A stretch of DNA of 64,000 bases from Dicaeum eximium (lineage: Eukaryota; Chordata; Aves; Passeriformes; Dicaeidae), in contig VWZP01002845.1 in assembly GCA_013396995.1 (NCBI GenBank), positions 4,752,084-4,816,083 on the forward strand. The letters are read 5' to 3'. Below, in pieces: positions 8,001-17,949 of this stretch. Each line of letters starts with the position of its first letter. Positions within the stretch are counted from its first letter, which is position 1. A program made the position numbers and the translations under genes. Under the pieces are notes generated by a model, which was not told the origin of the DNA, made no database searches, and was given only the letters and a program-made list of their open reading frames with translations.

Positions 8001-10077
8001 TACCTTTCACAGCTAAATCTGTAACCATAAAAGCACAGAATCATTTAGGTTGGAAAAGACCTTTAAGATGATCAAGTCCAACCATTAGCCCAGGACTGCC
8101 AAGTCCACCTCTAAACCATGTCCCTCAGTGCCACATCTACATGTCTTTTAAACACCTCCAGGTATGATGACTACACCACTTCCCTGGGTAGCCTGTTCCA
8201 ATGCTTGACAACCTTGTTTCTTATCTCCTTGCTGTTCTTTGTGAATTTACAACCTGACTGTGATTCTTCTCCAGAATCACTCTGGAAATCCAAGGGTGAC
8301 CTGTTTGTTTCCCAGCTGTTTTTCTGTATTTTTTAAATAGGTAATTTTTCTCCCTTCTCCGGTCTTCAGAGACTTAACCAGTCTACCAAGAGCTCTCAGA
8401 GTTGCTTATTTCATAGTTCAGAGATCACTTCTGCAATCTCTGGGTACATAACTGCCTCACCTAGGGAAATTTTATTTGTCTCTACTGACTTGACAAAGCC
8501 AAATTTAGAAAAATATTCTTCTTTTCTAATTTGTGTGCCTATCCCCTTTCTCTAATGATGTGAGCAGCTACTTTACATACTTTTTTTTTTGCAAAGCTTA
8601 ACTCAAGAAAGGCTCACGTTTCAATCTGTTTGTTTTGTAAATTTCCTTTCCCCTTAGGAGTGAAGTTCGCTTTCCACTTAGGTCCACCATATTCAGAAAC
8701 TTTTCTATTATTATAATTTGCCTTGTTTGATTTTGTATTTTCAGTGCTATTTTTTATATTCTTATTTTTGCTTTTTGGCTTTGCTGTCTCATTCTTCTTT
8801 GATTCTCAGACCATTAAGGCATTCTTCGTACAGCTGTAGTCATCTCTCGCAGTATTTGCTGGTTTTCTTTGCTTTGGCATAATTTGCTCTCTATTGCTTC
8901 ATTGCCCTGGTACCTGATGGATGAAGTTCCTCAAGTCCCCGAGGATTCTGACATTCCATTTACCTTCATCTCTTGGTCTTCAATAGGTACTTGTCATGAT
9001 CCAGGCCTTGTACAAGTACTTAGTATTGCCGCTAAAATTTGCCTCTTGCCTCCTTCTAGGCCACAAAACAAGCTTTTAAAACAGGTGAACAGCATCGTTC
9101 ACATCCCCCTCCCATGTTGGACTGATGTCCTTTTGGGTTTAACCTTGCCTTTTCTCAGATATGGCAGCTGAAGAGTTGGTAACAGCCATCACTTCCCATT
9201 TACAAGGGATGCGATGTTCTTTCCCACTTCCCATTTACAAGGGATGTGATGTTCTTTCCTGCTCGTTAGTCATGTGTGTAGATGTAACATACTCCTTGTT
9301 CTTTTTTAGGTACCTTTTTTGCCTTTTCTTCCTGTTGGGAGCATTTTTGTGAATGTTTACCTCATGATGCAGCTAGACACAGGCACATGGATTCGGTTTG
9401 CAATCTGGATGCTCCTAGGTGAGTTTAAGTGAAAAATGCTATGTTCAAAGTTACTAGATTTTGTTAACCATAAATTTATTGTAGCATTCCAGGAGGGATT
9501 CTTCATTCTGATCATCCTTGGGCAACCCATTTAGCCAGCGTGTAACAAGCTTTGTTTCAAATTCAAGGGTCTTGAAGCCTTTGTGTGGACAAAACAACAG
9601 CCCATGAACCGTCTTATGGGTCTTGTGGCCAACAAGAAACCACAGAGCATTTCTTGTTGGCCTTGCGCTGCTTCTGGAGCTGAAGAATCTGAGTTGCATC
9701 CCAAGATGCTTCCAACAGCCATGTGGCTAAGGCTGAATTGTCTGAAATGCTCAAATCAGGATCCCGTTTGGAGCTGGGGTAGATTGACTTTTAAAGACTG
9801 GTTCCTGTGTTAATGGCTTTTTTCCCTAAAGAAAATAGTGGCTGGCTGCTAGAAGCTAACCATGAGAATGGCTGGACTTACACTGGTGGAACTTGTGTCA
9901 GTGGTTGTGAGTAGAGGTTTCTATTTCTTTACAGAGCTAACAGTGCCTTCTCCCTTGGCTTCCACAGGCTTTATCATCTACTTTACCTATGGAATACGGC
10001 ATAGTGTGGAAGCCAGCTATGCAGCCTCAGCAGAAGTGGAGAGAAACACAGACACCGGCTCAGACAGCTGTAAATGA
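1797..10077 (+). CDS. SLC7A1: SLC7A1 (CAT-1) cationic amino acid transporter, C-terminal half in seven exons
   Basis: CAT-1 is a multi-pass plasma-membrane uniporter (APC superfamily) for arginine, lysine and ornithine. Seven exons (1797-2019, 2785-2924, 4607-4709, 6429-6640, 6978-7126, 9310-9418, 9968-10077) join in consistent phase into 347 codons plus TGA. The protein runs from the EEVKNPQKALP segment through the last membrane helices to a short polar tail ending SDSCK. Diagnostic stretches are GVSAALTCMMPYYQLD, AMAEDGLLFKCLAQ, AFLFDLKDLVDLMSIGTLLA, RYQPEQPNLAYQM, QPESKTKLSFKVPFLPFLP and VNVYLMMQLDTGTW. RYQPEQPNL and QPESKTKLSFK fit CAT-1 better than CAT-2 or CAT-3 as I remember them. All splice sites are GT-AG. 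The N-terminal half lies upstream of the window. The MTUS2 neighbour, tail to tail, supports SLC7A1 over SLC7A2. Confidence 0.93.
2020..2784 (+). other. SLC7A1 intron
   Basis: A 765-base intron. An open frame of 126 codons at 2171-2551 resembles nothing I know and lies wholly in the intron, so I treat it as chance. The last 65 bases are the source of the copy at 757-825. Confidence 0.8.
2785..2924 (+). CDS. SLC7A1: SLC7A1 exon: intracellular loop SLLGSMFPMPRIIYAMAEDG
   Basis: The acceptor is tgtctgtag and the donor is GCAG|gtagg; length 140 bases. It encodes SLLGSMFPMPRIIYAMAEDG, then LLFKCLAQVNEKRKTPLIAT and VTSGATA. This cytoplasmic loop is the segment encoded in SLC7A2 by the mutually exclusive CAT-2A/CAT-2B exons, which set substrate affinity (established knowledge). 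A degraded second copy of this exon lies upstream at 1323-1446. Confidence 0.95.
2925..4606 (+). other. SLC7A1 intron
   Basis: A 1.68-kb intron. Apart from the coding-looking minus-strand frame near 3535-3732, nothing is recognised. Confidence 0.8.
3535..3732 (-). other. Coding-looking antisense frame of unknown identity inside an SLC7A1 intron
   Basis: The minus strand is open for 65 codons. It begins MMWTQEYLKRKVREKEAVRR, continues as a Glu/Gln-rich stretch like a coiled coil (LCESQQQELSPF), then a Ser/Pro/Gln-rich part. It ends AGAAG followed by gtaaag, which could be a splice donor. A pyrimidine-rich stretch lies just upstream on that strand, with a possible AG acceptor. The region keeps several CpGs. 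I do not recognise the protein. It could be an exon of an unknown antisense gene, a retrocopy fragment or chance. Confidence 0.25.
4607..4709 (+). CDS. SLC7A1: SLC7A1 exon: AVMAFLFDLKDLVDLMSIGT helix
   Basis: The acceptor is ctcctacag and the donor is CTGAG|gtaag; length 103 bases. It encodes AVMAFLFDLKDLVDLMSIGT followed by LLAYSLVAACVLVLR, the most conserved part of the vertebrate CAT proteins. It covers a membrane helix and the start of the long cytoplasmic loop. Confidence 0.95.
4710..6428 (+). other. SLC7A1 intron
   Basis: A 1.72-kb intron. I see no repeat family, RNA gene or coding signal. The short frames here lack splice sites or homology I recognise. Confidence 0.8.
6429..6640 (+). 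CDS. SLC7A1: SLC7A1 exon: large acidic cytoplasmic loop
   Basis: The acceptor is ttttcctag and the donor is TTAG|gtaag; length 212 bases. It encodes RYQPEQPNLAYQMARSTEET, an acidic Ser-rich linker, GFLPEEEEKFSLKAILC and SKLSGLVVNVSTFTL. The RYQPEQPNL..YQM start and the GFLPE..FSLK motif are the best evidence for CAT-1, because the CAT-2 and CAT-3 loops differ strongly here. Confidence 0.93.
6641..6977 (+). other. SLC7A1 intron
   Basis: A 337-base intron with a run of nine A near 6937-6945. Nothing else is seen. Confidence 0.85.
6978..7126 (+). CDS. SLC7A1: SLC7A1 exon: diverged helices then QPESKTKLSFK
   Basis: The acceptor is tgttcacag and the donor is TTTAAG|gtgaa; length 149 bases. It encodes two hydrophobic stretches (GFLIVGICILTSL and IIAAILVVTIIFII) and then RKQPESKTKLSFK. 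The end of the exon is strongly conserved. The membrane part differs from the mammalian sequence and appears several residues shorter than the human segment as I remember it. Phase fits both neighbouring exons, so I read this as real divergence, not a mis-call. Confidence 0.9.
8036..8235 (-). mobile_element. CR1 LINE 3'-end fragment
   Basis: The + strand reads agaatcatttaggttggaaa, then gaccttt and atcaagtccaacc. This is the reverse complement of the CR1 3' end, whose sense strand ends with tccaacctaaatgattct. The element therefore lies on the - strand and is strongly 5'-truncated. The match fades after about 8235. Confidence 0.88.
9191..9260 (+). repeat. 35-base tandem duplication upstream of a splice acceptor
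   Basis: The unit beginning acttcccatttacaagggat occurs at 9191-9225 and 9226-9260 with two differences (a C/T in gcg/gtg and the last base). It ends about 50 bases before the acceptor of the 9310 exon. Confidence 0.95.
9310..9418 (+). CDS. SLC7A1: SLC7A1 exon: VPFLPFLPVGSIFVNVYLMM
   Basis: The acceptor is ttcttttttag and the donor is CTAG|gtgag; length 109 bases. It encodes VPFLPFLPVGSIFVNVYLMM and QLDTGTWIRFAIWMLLG, the penultimate membrane helices of all CAT proteins. A 35-base tandem duplication ends about 50 bases upstream of the acceptor. Confidence 0.95.
9419..9967 (+). other. SLC7A1 last intron
   Basis: A 549-base intron between the last two coding exons. Nothing is recognised apart from the splice signals. 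Confidence 0.85.
9968..10077 (+). CDS. SLC7A1: SLC7A1 terminal coding exon and stop
   Basis: The acceptor is cttccacag. It encodes GFIIYFTYGIRHSVEASYAA and an acidic/polar cytoplasmic tail ending GSDSCK, with TGA at 10075-10077. The final Cys-Lys matches the CAT-1 C terminus and is unlike the longer CAT-2 tail. Confidence 0.95.
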
Positions 10078-11523
10078 CTGTTTGGCTTATGGGCGACTGA
10101 AAGAATGGCTGCAGTGAAAGAAACTTTGTGGTGGGGATCCTGAACCAGATTACACCTGTAATCAGCTATGCAGGAATATGGAAGCGAAATGCAGGCCTCC
10201 CCAACTTGGTTACTGCAGCCTGGAGTTTGTTTAGCAGCAGAGTTAAAAGGGACCACAAGATGAAAAGACACAGCTCTGGCATATTCCCAGCAGCACTGGC
10301 AGCTCATCTGGGGCGCTTCCCTCCCTCCCTGTCCTGTTTTGTATTTTTTTTTCCCCAGTGTGTAGAAAGAGAACTGCTTCTGTGTGCAAATGCTGCTATG
10401 AAACGAGGCCTCACAAATGTCCTTCTTTCAGTAGCCCTGGGAATTACCTCCCCTTGATACTCTACTTGATTATACATGGAGCAGATTTTGCAGTGCTACT
10501 GTTAGGCATAGACCAGGATCCATCCTTCACCCTATATGAGCTGTACCCTTTGTGTACGCACACAAGAAAAAGGTTCTCGCCAAATACTAGATTTCCCCGG
10601 GTTAACAAAGCACCTGCAAGATTTGCATTCTTTAAAATATCCAGTCTTACCTTTTTTGTTTTATTTAACTGTGTTTTTTAGCTACGTGCTTCAAAGCACA
10701 TCACTGCTATGAAATGTTGGGAAGGTTTGTGGTTGCTGATTGTCAGGTGAGTGATCGCTGGCCAGCACACAGGTAACACCAGCAGGTGTTTCTCCCGACT
10801 GTACGCTCCACAGAGGAATTGCCCGCTTTAGTCAGGAAGCCATGTGGTGCAAGTACTGCAAAGGCTTGAAAACAACGGGTGTCTCCAAAGAGCAGTCCTG
10901 CCTCTTTGCCTCAGAAATTTCCCGTGGTGTGGCTGTAGTGGTGGGGGTGGCCAGCAGAGCTGAGCTACCTCTGACAGCAAGTAGAGCCCTGTGTTCCTCC
11001 CCCCACATCAGTTTTCTGTCCTGGCTGCCTGGCATTAGCAACTTTGGTTTGGCATTGGCGGGTGGAGCACATTCCTACCCTGGGAAGGGAAGCACAGGAG
11101 GATCCTCAGAGGCATGAAGTTCTTACATGAGGAGTGCCTGGTGTCTGCCCCCTGCCCAGGGGAGGCTGTGGGGGTATGCAGGGGCTTCTCAGTCCTGGCA
11201 GAGCCTACAGCCCAGAAAACACCATTAAGCTCTAGGGTCTGACTTGCTGAGGGGAGCTTTCTCTTTGGGGCTGGAGATTGTCTCCAGAGCCAGCCTGTAG
11301 TGAAAGGTGGGAAATTTGGAGTTGAGACCAGGGTCTGTATTTGATTGGCAATGCCTTGGCTTTGGCTGTAAGATGATTTTTTGTTTTAATTCTCTCTAAT
11401 AGCTTTCCTTAGCCAAATTAATCCACTAACCTAAAAAGGCTTATTAAAGCACTGTGAAGGTGAGCCATGCCCAAGTAATGCCACTGATCTAAATTAATGC
11501 TTCAGCTTGTACTGATAAACAAA

Positions 11524-11757
11524 TCATAGAATTGTCGAATGGTTTGGGTTGGAAAGGGACCTTTGAAGATCATCTGGTACAGGTTACCTGACATCAGCAG
11601 GGACATCTTTAACGAGATCAGGTTGCTCAAAACCCTGTCCAGCCTGCTCTCAAACACTTCCGGGGTTGGAGCATCCCAGATAGATACTGCAGAAATCCCC
11701 TTTCCCAATGTGAGTGGATACTTTCCTAGGTGTCCTTCATACTATTGCCTCTGAGTA
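11524..11757 (-). mobile_element. CR1 LINE 3'-end fragment in the probable 3' UTR
   Basis: The + strand starts atcatagaattg, then ggtttgggttggaaagggac and tttgaagatcat, the reverse complement of a CR1 3' end. On the minus strand the frame still reads PEVFESRLDRVLSNLI, the C-terminal CR1 ORF2 motif. It is a short truncated copy. Confidence 0.9.
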
Positions 11758-12232
11758 CTGGACAACCTTTAATTTGTTTGTCAGCATGGTTCTTGCTGAT
11801 GAAACAACAGGCTCTTGCACCTGCCGTTGAGTTGGAGAACTAAACAGACCCTTGCATGACTTGTCCAGGATCTCACCAGGCATCTGATGCAGCAGAAAAG
11901 GGAATCAGACCATCTCCTGGATTACATGGCTGCATTGTGGACCATTTCTCATGTTTCCAAGAGACTTCATAGCCTTTCTGCCCACTGAAGGGTTTTTATC
12001 TTTTCATTCTAGTACACTGGGAGGCTTTTCTTGTCAGGATTGGAATTTGAGGAAGTGAAGGCAATGTGTTCATCGCCTCCCAGGTGCACTTCAGGGTGTG
12101 TTACGAGTGCAGCTTCCCACACAGAATGAAGTTGGGGGTCTGCTTCAGTTGCTGGGTCTTTCCCATCTGCCAAGCCTTTGCTCCTCATGCATATACAAAG
12201 CCTTAGTCAAGCAGGGAGAGAGGAATATAGAA

Positions 12233-12238
12233 ATTAAA
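12233..12238 (+). promoter_or_regulatory. ATTAAA variant poly(A) signal
   Basis: ATTAAA lies in the probable SLC7A1 3' UTR, about 50 bases before the miR-122-type seed match. Use of this signal would cut the site out of the mRNA. Sequence evidence is weak, because the hexamer is common by chance. Confidence 0.25.
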
Positions 12239-12266
12239 AGCCACTAAGTTGAAGTCTATTTTGTTT

Positions 12267-12293
12267 AAACACAGGCAAGGTCAACACACTCCA
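12267..12293 (+). promoter_or_regulatory. miR-122-type target site in the probable SLC7A1 3' UTR
   Basis: CACACTCCA at 12285-12293 is fully complementary to the first nine bases of miR-122 and includes the 8-mer seed site ACACTCCA. Upstream, AAACAC at 12267-12272 can pair with the GUGUUU near the 3' end of the microRNA. CAT-1 mRNA is a classic miR-122 target in mammalian liver (established knowledge). Two weaker 6-mers (CACTCC) lie near 14212 and 14466, beyond the likely mRNA end. Confidence 0.6.
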
Positions 12294-13088
12294 CAGCCTC
12301 TCAAAAGGCACTGAAAATGTGGTGGGAGGGCAACAAGATGAAAACTCAGGATCAAAGTTTCATGTTGTACTAAAAATGCAAGGATGTTTTTCCTACCTGG
12401 CTACCAGCTTCTGTTCAATGAAAACATGAAGCTTGTGTCCTTGCCAAAGCTTCATCTGCACTGAGCCAGGGGCCTGGTGAAAAATCTTTGAGGAGGATGT
12501 TGTCAGGCACATTCCCAAGGTGAGGTATGACACGGTCCCTTTTTAATCCTTGTGGCAAAGCCTGAGGAGCTCTGTGGCTGTCAGCAGGAGGGCAGTGTGA
12601 AGGGAAGGGGATGAGGTGTTGAAACAGTGAACTGGAGCATTGGGGAGTTCAGGTGTTTGCTGATGAGCCTGAACCACTGGCAGAAATGTTCCTGTTACCA
12701 CATGCTGTAGCATGACACTTTAATGGAAACATAGCAGAACACAATCACTGTTCTGGGAGCCCCAGTCACATTGGAAGCATCCTAAAAATGAGTCCATGGA
12801 AACTTATAGCATCTGAGCCATGTCAGGTAACACAGCTGATCAGCCAGGAAGCTAATGACCATCTAGCTTCTGTCTTTACCTTAATGGGATAACCCTCTAA
12901 TGGGCTTTTGCTTTATTTCCTATCCATCCCAGTTTCTGTGTGCACAGAAAACACGGCAGGACAGGCTGATTTGTATGCGCCAGCCCACAGGTGCACTGGC
13001 ACACGGATTTATTATCAGGAATATATTACACTTATCTGTACATCATAATTGAAATAATACAAACTCTTCTTGTAATCATTAGCCACAT

Positions 13089-13094
13089 AATAAA
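13089..13094 (+). promoter_or_regulatory. Candidate SLC7A1 poly(A) signal AATAAA
   Basis: This is the first canonical AATAAA downstream of the SLC7A1 stop on the + strand. Further AATAAA hexamers at 14307, 15940 and 16851 are alternatives. Confidence 0.45.
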
Positions 13095-13110
13095 TGGGAC
13101 CACAGAACTC

Positions 13111-16100
13111 CTGTTGCATGGGAAACTGTACAGAGGCTCCTCAGAGTGTCCATGGGACACAACCACCATCAGTGCAGAGACGAAATACCTGATTTTGCAC
13201 TTGATAGTTTTTCCTTTCCTCTCCCCCTGCCACCACCACAAGCCTTTGTTGCTGTGCATCAACTGAGTCAACCCATCTGTGCCAGCAGTCGCTGGAAGTG
13301 CAATCCCAGTAGGGCCAAATGGTACCTTCCCACAATAGAAAGGAGTTTTCAGTGTCCCTGCTTGCTGCTGGCTCTCCTGCCATCCCATGGCTGATACCTG
13401 CTCCCATCTGTGGAACCCCTTGGGAATATCTGTGGGCTGGTTTTATTGCTATAGCTACACCCTTTTGCATTGAGTAAAGATTAATGAAATCAAATGGCTT
13501 CCTTAAACACAGAGATTATAAAACCCTTTCTGCTTAGTGCTGGCTACATGCCCTCTCCTGCCAAAGGCAATCCTATTTCCAAATGGGGAAGTCCCCACAG
13601 TAGCCATGGTGTTCAGCAAGTTTCCAGCCCTGCAAAAGCAAACATTTCCCCTTGCTTGTCTTTGAATAGGTATAGCCAAGGAGCATGGACTAGAGCTACG
13701 GCCTGTGCCCTGCTGGGAATGCCAAGCTCACCTTGCATGGTTGCAGCTCCCTGGCAAGAGCAGGGCTTACCAGCTTGGCCATGTACTTGGGGATCTTCAT
13801 TCCCTGGGAGTGGCTGCCCCATTCAGGGGCTGCTCCCTTCCTCCCACTGTCCGAGTGACCTGGGCTTTTCTTTCACACCTACTTCAGCATGCAGAGGCAA
13901 AGAAAGACAGGACAGAGGAAAAATATAAAAATGGAATAACCTTTTTTTGGGGAGAAAAGTCTGTGTTTCTGGGCTTGCACCAGAAGGCGCGTCTCTTCAC
14001 ACCCCCCAGAAGGACAGGTTGCTGGATCCCTCTTGTTAGGCAGAGCTTCCTACAGCTTTGCTAGTGATTGGGCAGGCCCCAGAGGGTGTGTCAAGGAAGA
14101 ATCCAGTGAGAGGCAGGATTGGGAGGCAAAATTTAGATGGGAAAGGGATTGGCAATGATACCAAAAGATGACAGAGCTGGGTTCAGTCCCAGGTTTCCCA
14201 CCATAAAAACCCCACTCCCAATTCACTGCTGGAAGCATCTCTTGAATATGACTTTAAACCAACAAAGTGATAAGGAAAGCACCAGATATAAAGGGGGGGG
14301 AAGATGAATAAATTACAACAGGTCCAGCCAGCCTGTCCTGGGCCAATAATATGGTTTAGTGCATTTAAAGTTTTGAGCAGCATTAAGGTAACAACTCCAG
14401 TTGTATCATCTCAACCATTTTTACAAAGGGTAAAAAGGAGAATCTAGAAACGGTACCAACAATCCACTCCGACTAATCTGATGGCCTTCTGCAGTGGCGT
14501 GACTGTGTTGGTGAGTGAGGGATGAGCAACTCATGTCATTCATCTGGGCTCTGCAAGGCCTCTGACATAGTCCCACACAGCATCCTAAACTAGGGAGATA
14601 GGGCTTTGATGGATGGAAGCTGGATATAGAATTGGCTGGATGGTTGCACCCAAAACAGCTCAATGTCCAAAGGCAGTCAGTAAGAAGTGGCGTCCCTCAG
14701 GGGTCAGTATTGGGACTGGTACTGTGTAATGTCTTAAATAATGCAGACAGTGGAATCAGTTGCATCCACAGCAAGTTTGTGGGTTGACACCAAGGTGAGT
14801 GGTTCAGCTGGTACACTGGAAGGAGGGGATGCCATCCAGGGGGATCTGGACAGGCTTGAGAGGTGGGACCATGTCAACATCATGAGGTTCAACAGGACCA
14901 AGTGCAAGGTCCTGCACCTAGGTCGGGGCAACCCTTGGTATGAATCCAGGCCAGGGTATAAAGAGATTGAAAACAGCCCTGCTGAGAAGGACTTGGGAGT
15001 ACTGGTGGATGAGAGGCTGGACATGAACCAACAATGGGTGCTCAAAGCCCAGAAAGTCAGGTGTATCCTGGGCTGCATCCAAAGCAGCATGGCCAGCAGG
15101 GCAACAGAGGGGATTCTGCTCTTCTACTCCACTCTTGTGAGACCCAACCTGGACTGCTGCATCCAGCTCTGGGGATAAGAAGGACGTGGACATCTTGGAG
15201 TGGGTCTAGAGGAGGGCCACAAAGATCTTAGAGGGCTGGAGCACCTCTTCTATGGAGACAGGCTGAGACACTTGGAGTTGTTCAGCCTGGAGAAGAGAAG
15301 ACTCAGGGGACATCTTTTAGCAGCCTTCTAGAACCTCAAGGGGACCTATAAGAAAAATGGAGAGGGACTTTTTTACCAGGGCCTGTAGTGATAGGACAAG
15401 GGACAAGAGTTTTAAACTGAAAAAGGATAGGTTTAGATGGGACATAAGGAAGAGAATTTTTACAATGAGAGTGGTAGGATACTGGAACAGGTTGCCCAGA
15501 GAAATTGTGGATACCCCATTCCTGGAAGTGTTCAAGGCCAGGTTGGATGAAGCTCTGAGCAACCTGGTCTAGTGGAAAGTGTCACTGTCCATGGCAGTGG
15601 GGTCTGGACTAGATAGTCTTAAAGTTCCCTTCTAACCCAAATCACCCTATGAGTCTGTGATCTCACTGTATCAGAATTATACTAGTGGAATGAAAGATGA
15701 CAATGCTGTAGGTATTGCAAATAGCTGTGCAGTTAGCAAGTATCAAAATGATTAAAGTCATACTTGGCAAGAAAGGGCTTTGTGTGCATGTGCGTGCTAG
15801 GTATCTATCAGGTTGTACTTGCTGGACACACTAAAATCTAGCAATGCATTTCAACAGTAGTAGCTGGTGTGGCATGATCTATTCTAACAAGATGCTCAAT
15901 TTACTCAGTATCACAGTACCATGCAAAAGCTGCTACAAAAATAAATTTCTCTAAAAAGGAGGAAAAAAAAATCATCTTTCTTTTTAACGCTGTGGAACAG
16001 GCCACAGGTGCTCTGATGGTGGTTGAAGCTGTATCTAAGCTGCAGTCTGTGAATCCTGAGTATTTCCCAGGAAAGCTGAAGCACAGCTCCAACTAGAGCA

Positions 16101-17732
16101 GGATGGCAGGGCTGTGCAGTGCCACCCCTGTGGGTGCAGGGCCTGCTGGTGCCACCACACAGCTGGGTGGGAAAGCCACCTACTCTGCAGCACTCTTACA
16201 TCTCAGGGATTTCCTCCAGGTACTGTCGCCCTGCTAACTTTGGCCCCAGCGCACAGAGCAGGCCTGCATGCAGGCTCTTTGCCCTAAGCTGGGTAGAAAA
16301 GCATCCCACAGATCTCTTTGCTTTCTTTTAAGTTATGCTCAGGGATATTTTTATCATGTTAGCAATGCCCATGAGGGCCCTGGAGACAGTCTCACCCCAG
16401 CTACTCCTCGGCCTCACCATCCCCTCACGTGGGAGGTCACCCCAAGCCTGGGTGAACATTTTTTGCTTCTAGATGGGAAAGTTAAAGGTAGTTTAGCCAC
16501 TCATTTCCACGAATCTTCAAAGTGCTCTGTAACTCTTAAGATGTAGCAATGTGAAATAATGCAGATATGTGGAAGGAAAGAAATTCTGACTTCATCTGCA
16601 CCTATGAAGTTGGCTACGCTCTATTTGGCATTTGAAGTAGAAGGAAGCTAGAGCCTTAGCAGATGCCCGGTATCTCTTCTTACTATTGGAAACCTCTCAT
16701 CCAGCAAAGGTCAAGGATAAGCAACTTATTTTCTCCTTCTTGCTTCTGGGACTTGAAGTAAAACAAAATGGACAGAAACCTACAGCCAGAGATTTTGACT
16801 GCATCCTAACCACGACAAGGTAAAACAAGTAAAAATCTGACTGGGATTGAAATAAAGACATGAAAATTGAACCATGTTAACCAGTAACCTCTTCCAAATT
16901 TGCTAAAACTCTCAGTTTTCTCATCTCTAGCCTATCTCTGCTTACAATATCAATGCTAAGAGTTAAAAAGCAGTGGATGGTATGCATATCTTTTCTGGTG
17001 TTCAATGCAAAGGTGATGGTTTCGAAGGCAGTACTGTCTGAGAATTTCAAATTTGCTGGTGTTCATGTTACATAGAGTACCACTTAGTGGTCACTAGGAA
17101 GGCGCTTCTACTTCTGTGTAACTTTCTTTTAGGTTGGGTATAAATATTCCTGGGAGGCTAAACAGAAATGCATTTTGCTTAGCTACAAGTCTTAGGCACG
17201 AGTTAGAAAACTGCTGACTGTAATGAAAATATATCAGCACTTAGTAGTATCCAATAATATAAAAAATGTAATTCAGAACATCTGCAACTACATATATATG
17301 TGTGTGCGTCTATATATAGTATAAAGGTACAATAGGTACATGTATATAAACACAGACACATATACAGAAATATTCACAACTTGAACTATAGTTGTAACTA
17401 ACCTGAAATACTGCAGCAAGTTCACTCTGATGAACCATTAATAGAGCATTTCCCAACTTTTGCACATATCAAACTAAACCTTTTGCTAGCCTAACTTTCT
17501 GCTGTTCTAGCTCTTGGCTATCTTTCTTGCTACCCTAATCCACATGTCAGAACCAAGAATTTCTATGGGGACTGTAAGAGTACCCTGCCTAGTGTAAAGC
17601 TATGCAGCTACTGAACATGCTTGCAGCCATGAACCCTGGGCACCTGTTGATGGTAGTACTTCCTTGGATGGTAACGATTTGCAGATTGGAAACGCATAAA
17701 AGGCAGGGAACCTTTGGCACACAGCTGCCAGT
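13111..17732. other. Tail-to-tail region between SLC7A1 and MTUS2
   Basis: This stretch lies between the two stop codons and holds the 1.2-kb CR1 at about 14420-15662. It must also contain the MTUS2 3' UTR, directly below 17733 on the minus strand. I find no canonical AATAAA for the minus strand (tttatt on +) between 15662 and 17732; the nearest such hexamers are farther away, at about 13441 and 13006. Short open frames here are mostly CR1 or chance. No other gene is seen. Confidence 0.65.
14420..15662 (+). mobile_element. 5'-truncated CR1 LINE with ORF2 C-terminal half
   Basis: The element is in sense orientation and ends with a typical CR1 tail (tctaacccaaatcaccctat, gagtctgtgat). It retains end-of-reverse-transcriptase and C-terminal ORF2 motifs such as DAIQGDLDRLERW, KCKVLHLGRGNP, SPAEKDLGVLVDERLDM, RILG-like CILGCIQSS, YSTLVRPNLDCCIQLWG, ACSDRTRDKSFKLK and EVFKARLDEALSNLV. 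Reading frame is lost at several points, so it is inactive. The 5' end is uncertain. Confidence 0.95.
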
Positions 17733-17949
17733 TCATCGCCTCAAGGTTCTGACTTTTGCTGGAGAGGAGTTCTCTGATGAGCAGCGATAAAAAGGAGTGG
17801 ATGGTGCGGGTGGGAGTTTGACAGGGCTCACGGCATCTCCCTCCTGCAGCTTCCAGAGGAGCTCCTCGTTAGTCCTGCTGAGCTTCTTCTTTTCCTCCAC
17901 TTCTTTCTCAACATATTCTTGAAGATTTGCATTCTCCTCTGACAGTTGC
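17733..17949 (-). CDS. MTUS2: MTUS2 terminal coding exon
   Basis: The acceptor on the minus strand is ctctccag. The exon completes an Arg codon and encodes QLSEENANLQEYVEKEVEE, KKKLSRTNEELLWKLQEG and a tail with SPVKLPPAPSTPFYRCSS and NSSPAKVRTLRR, then TGA at 17735-17733. The end of the coiled coil followed by a Ser-Pro tail is the MTUS family C terminus. Confidence 0.95.

Larger units (their letters stand above)
7127..9309 (+). other. SLC7A1 intron
   Basis: A 2.18-kb intron. It contains a CR1 tail at about 8036-8235, a T-rich stretch at 8300-8800 and the tandem 35-base repeat at 9191-9260. Confidence 0.8.
10078..13110 (+). other. SLC7A1: Probable SLC7A1 3' UTR
   Basis: This is sequence after the SLC7A1 stop. 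The first canonical AATAAA on this strand is at 13089-13094, which would give a 3' UTR of about 3 kb. Weaker ATTAAA signals at 11443 and 12233 could give shorter forms. It contains a CR1 piece (11524-11757), U-rich stretches near 10330-10350 and 10650-10680, and a miR-122-type site. A long regulatory 3' UTR is a known property of CAT-1 mRNA. The true end cannot be fixed from sequence alone. Confidence 0.6.

Noticed and set aside
1797..10077. Assignment to SLC7A2 or SLC7A3
   Set aside because: The RYQPEQPNLAYQM loop, QPESKTKLSFK and the short C terminus ending in Cys-Lys fit CAT-1, and the direct neighbour is MTUS2, not PDGFRL/MTUS1.
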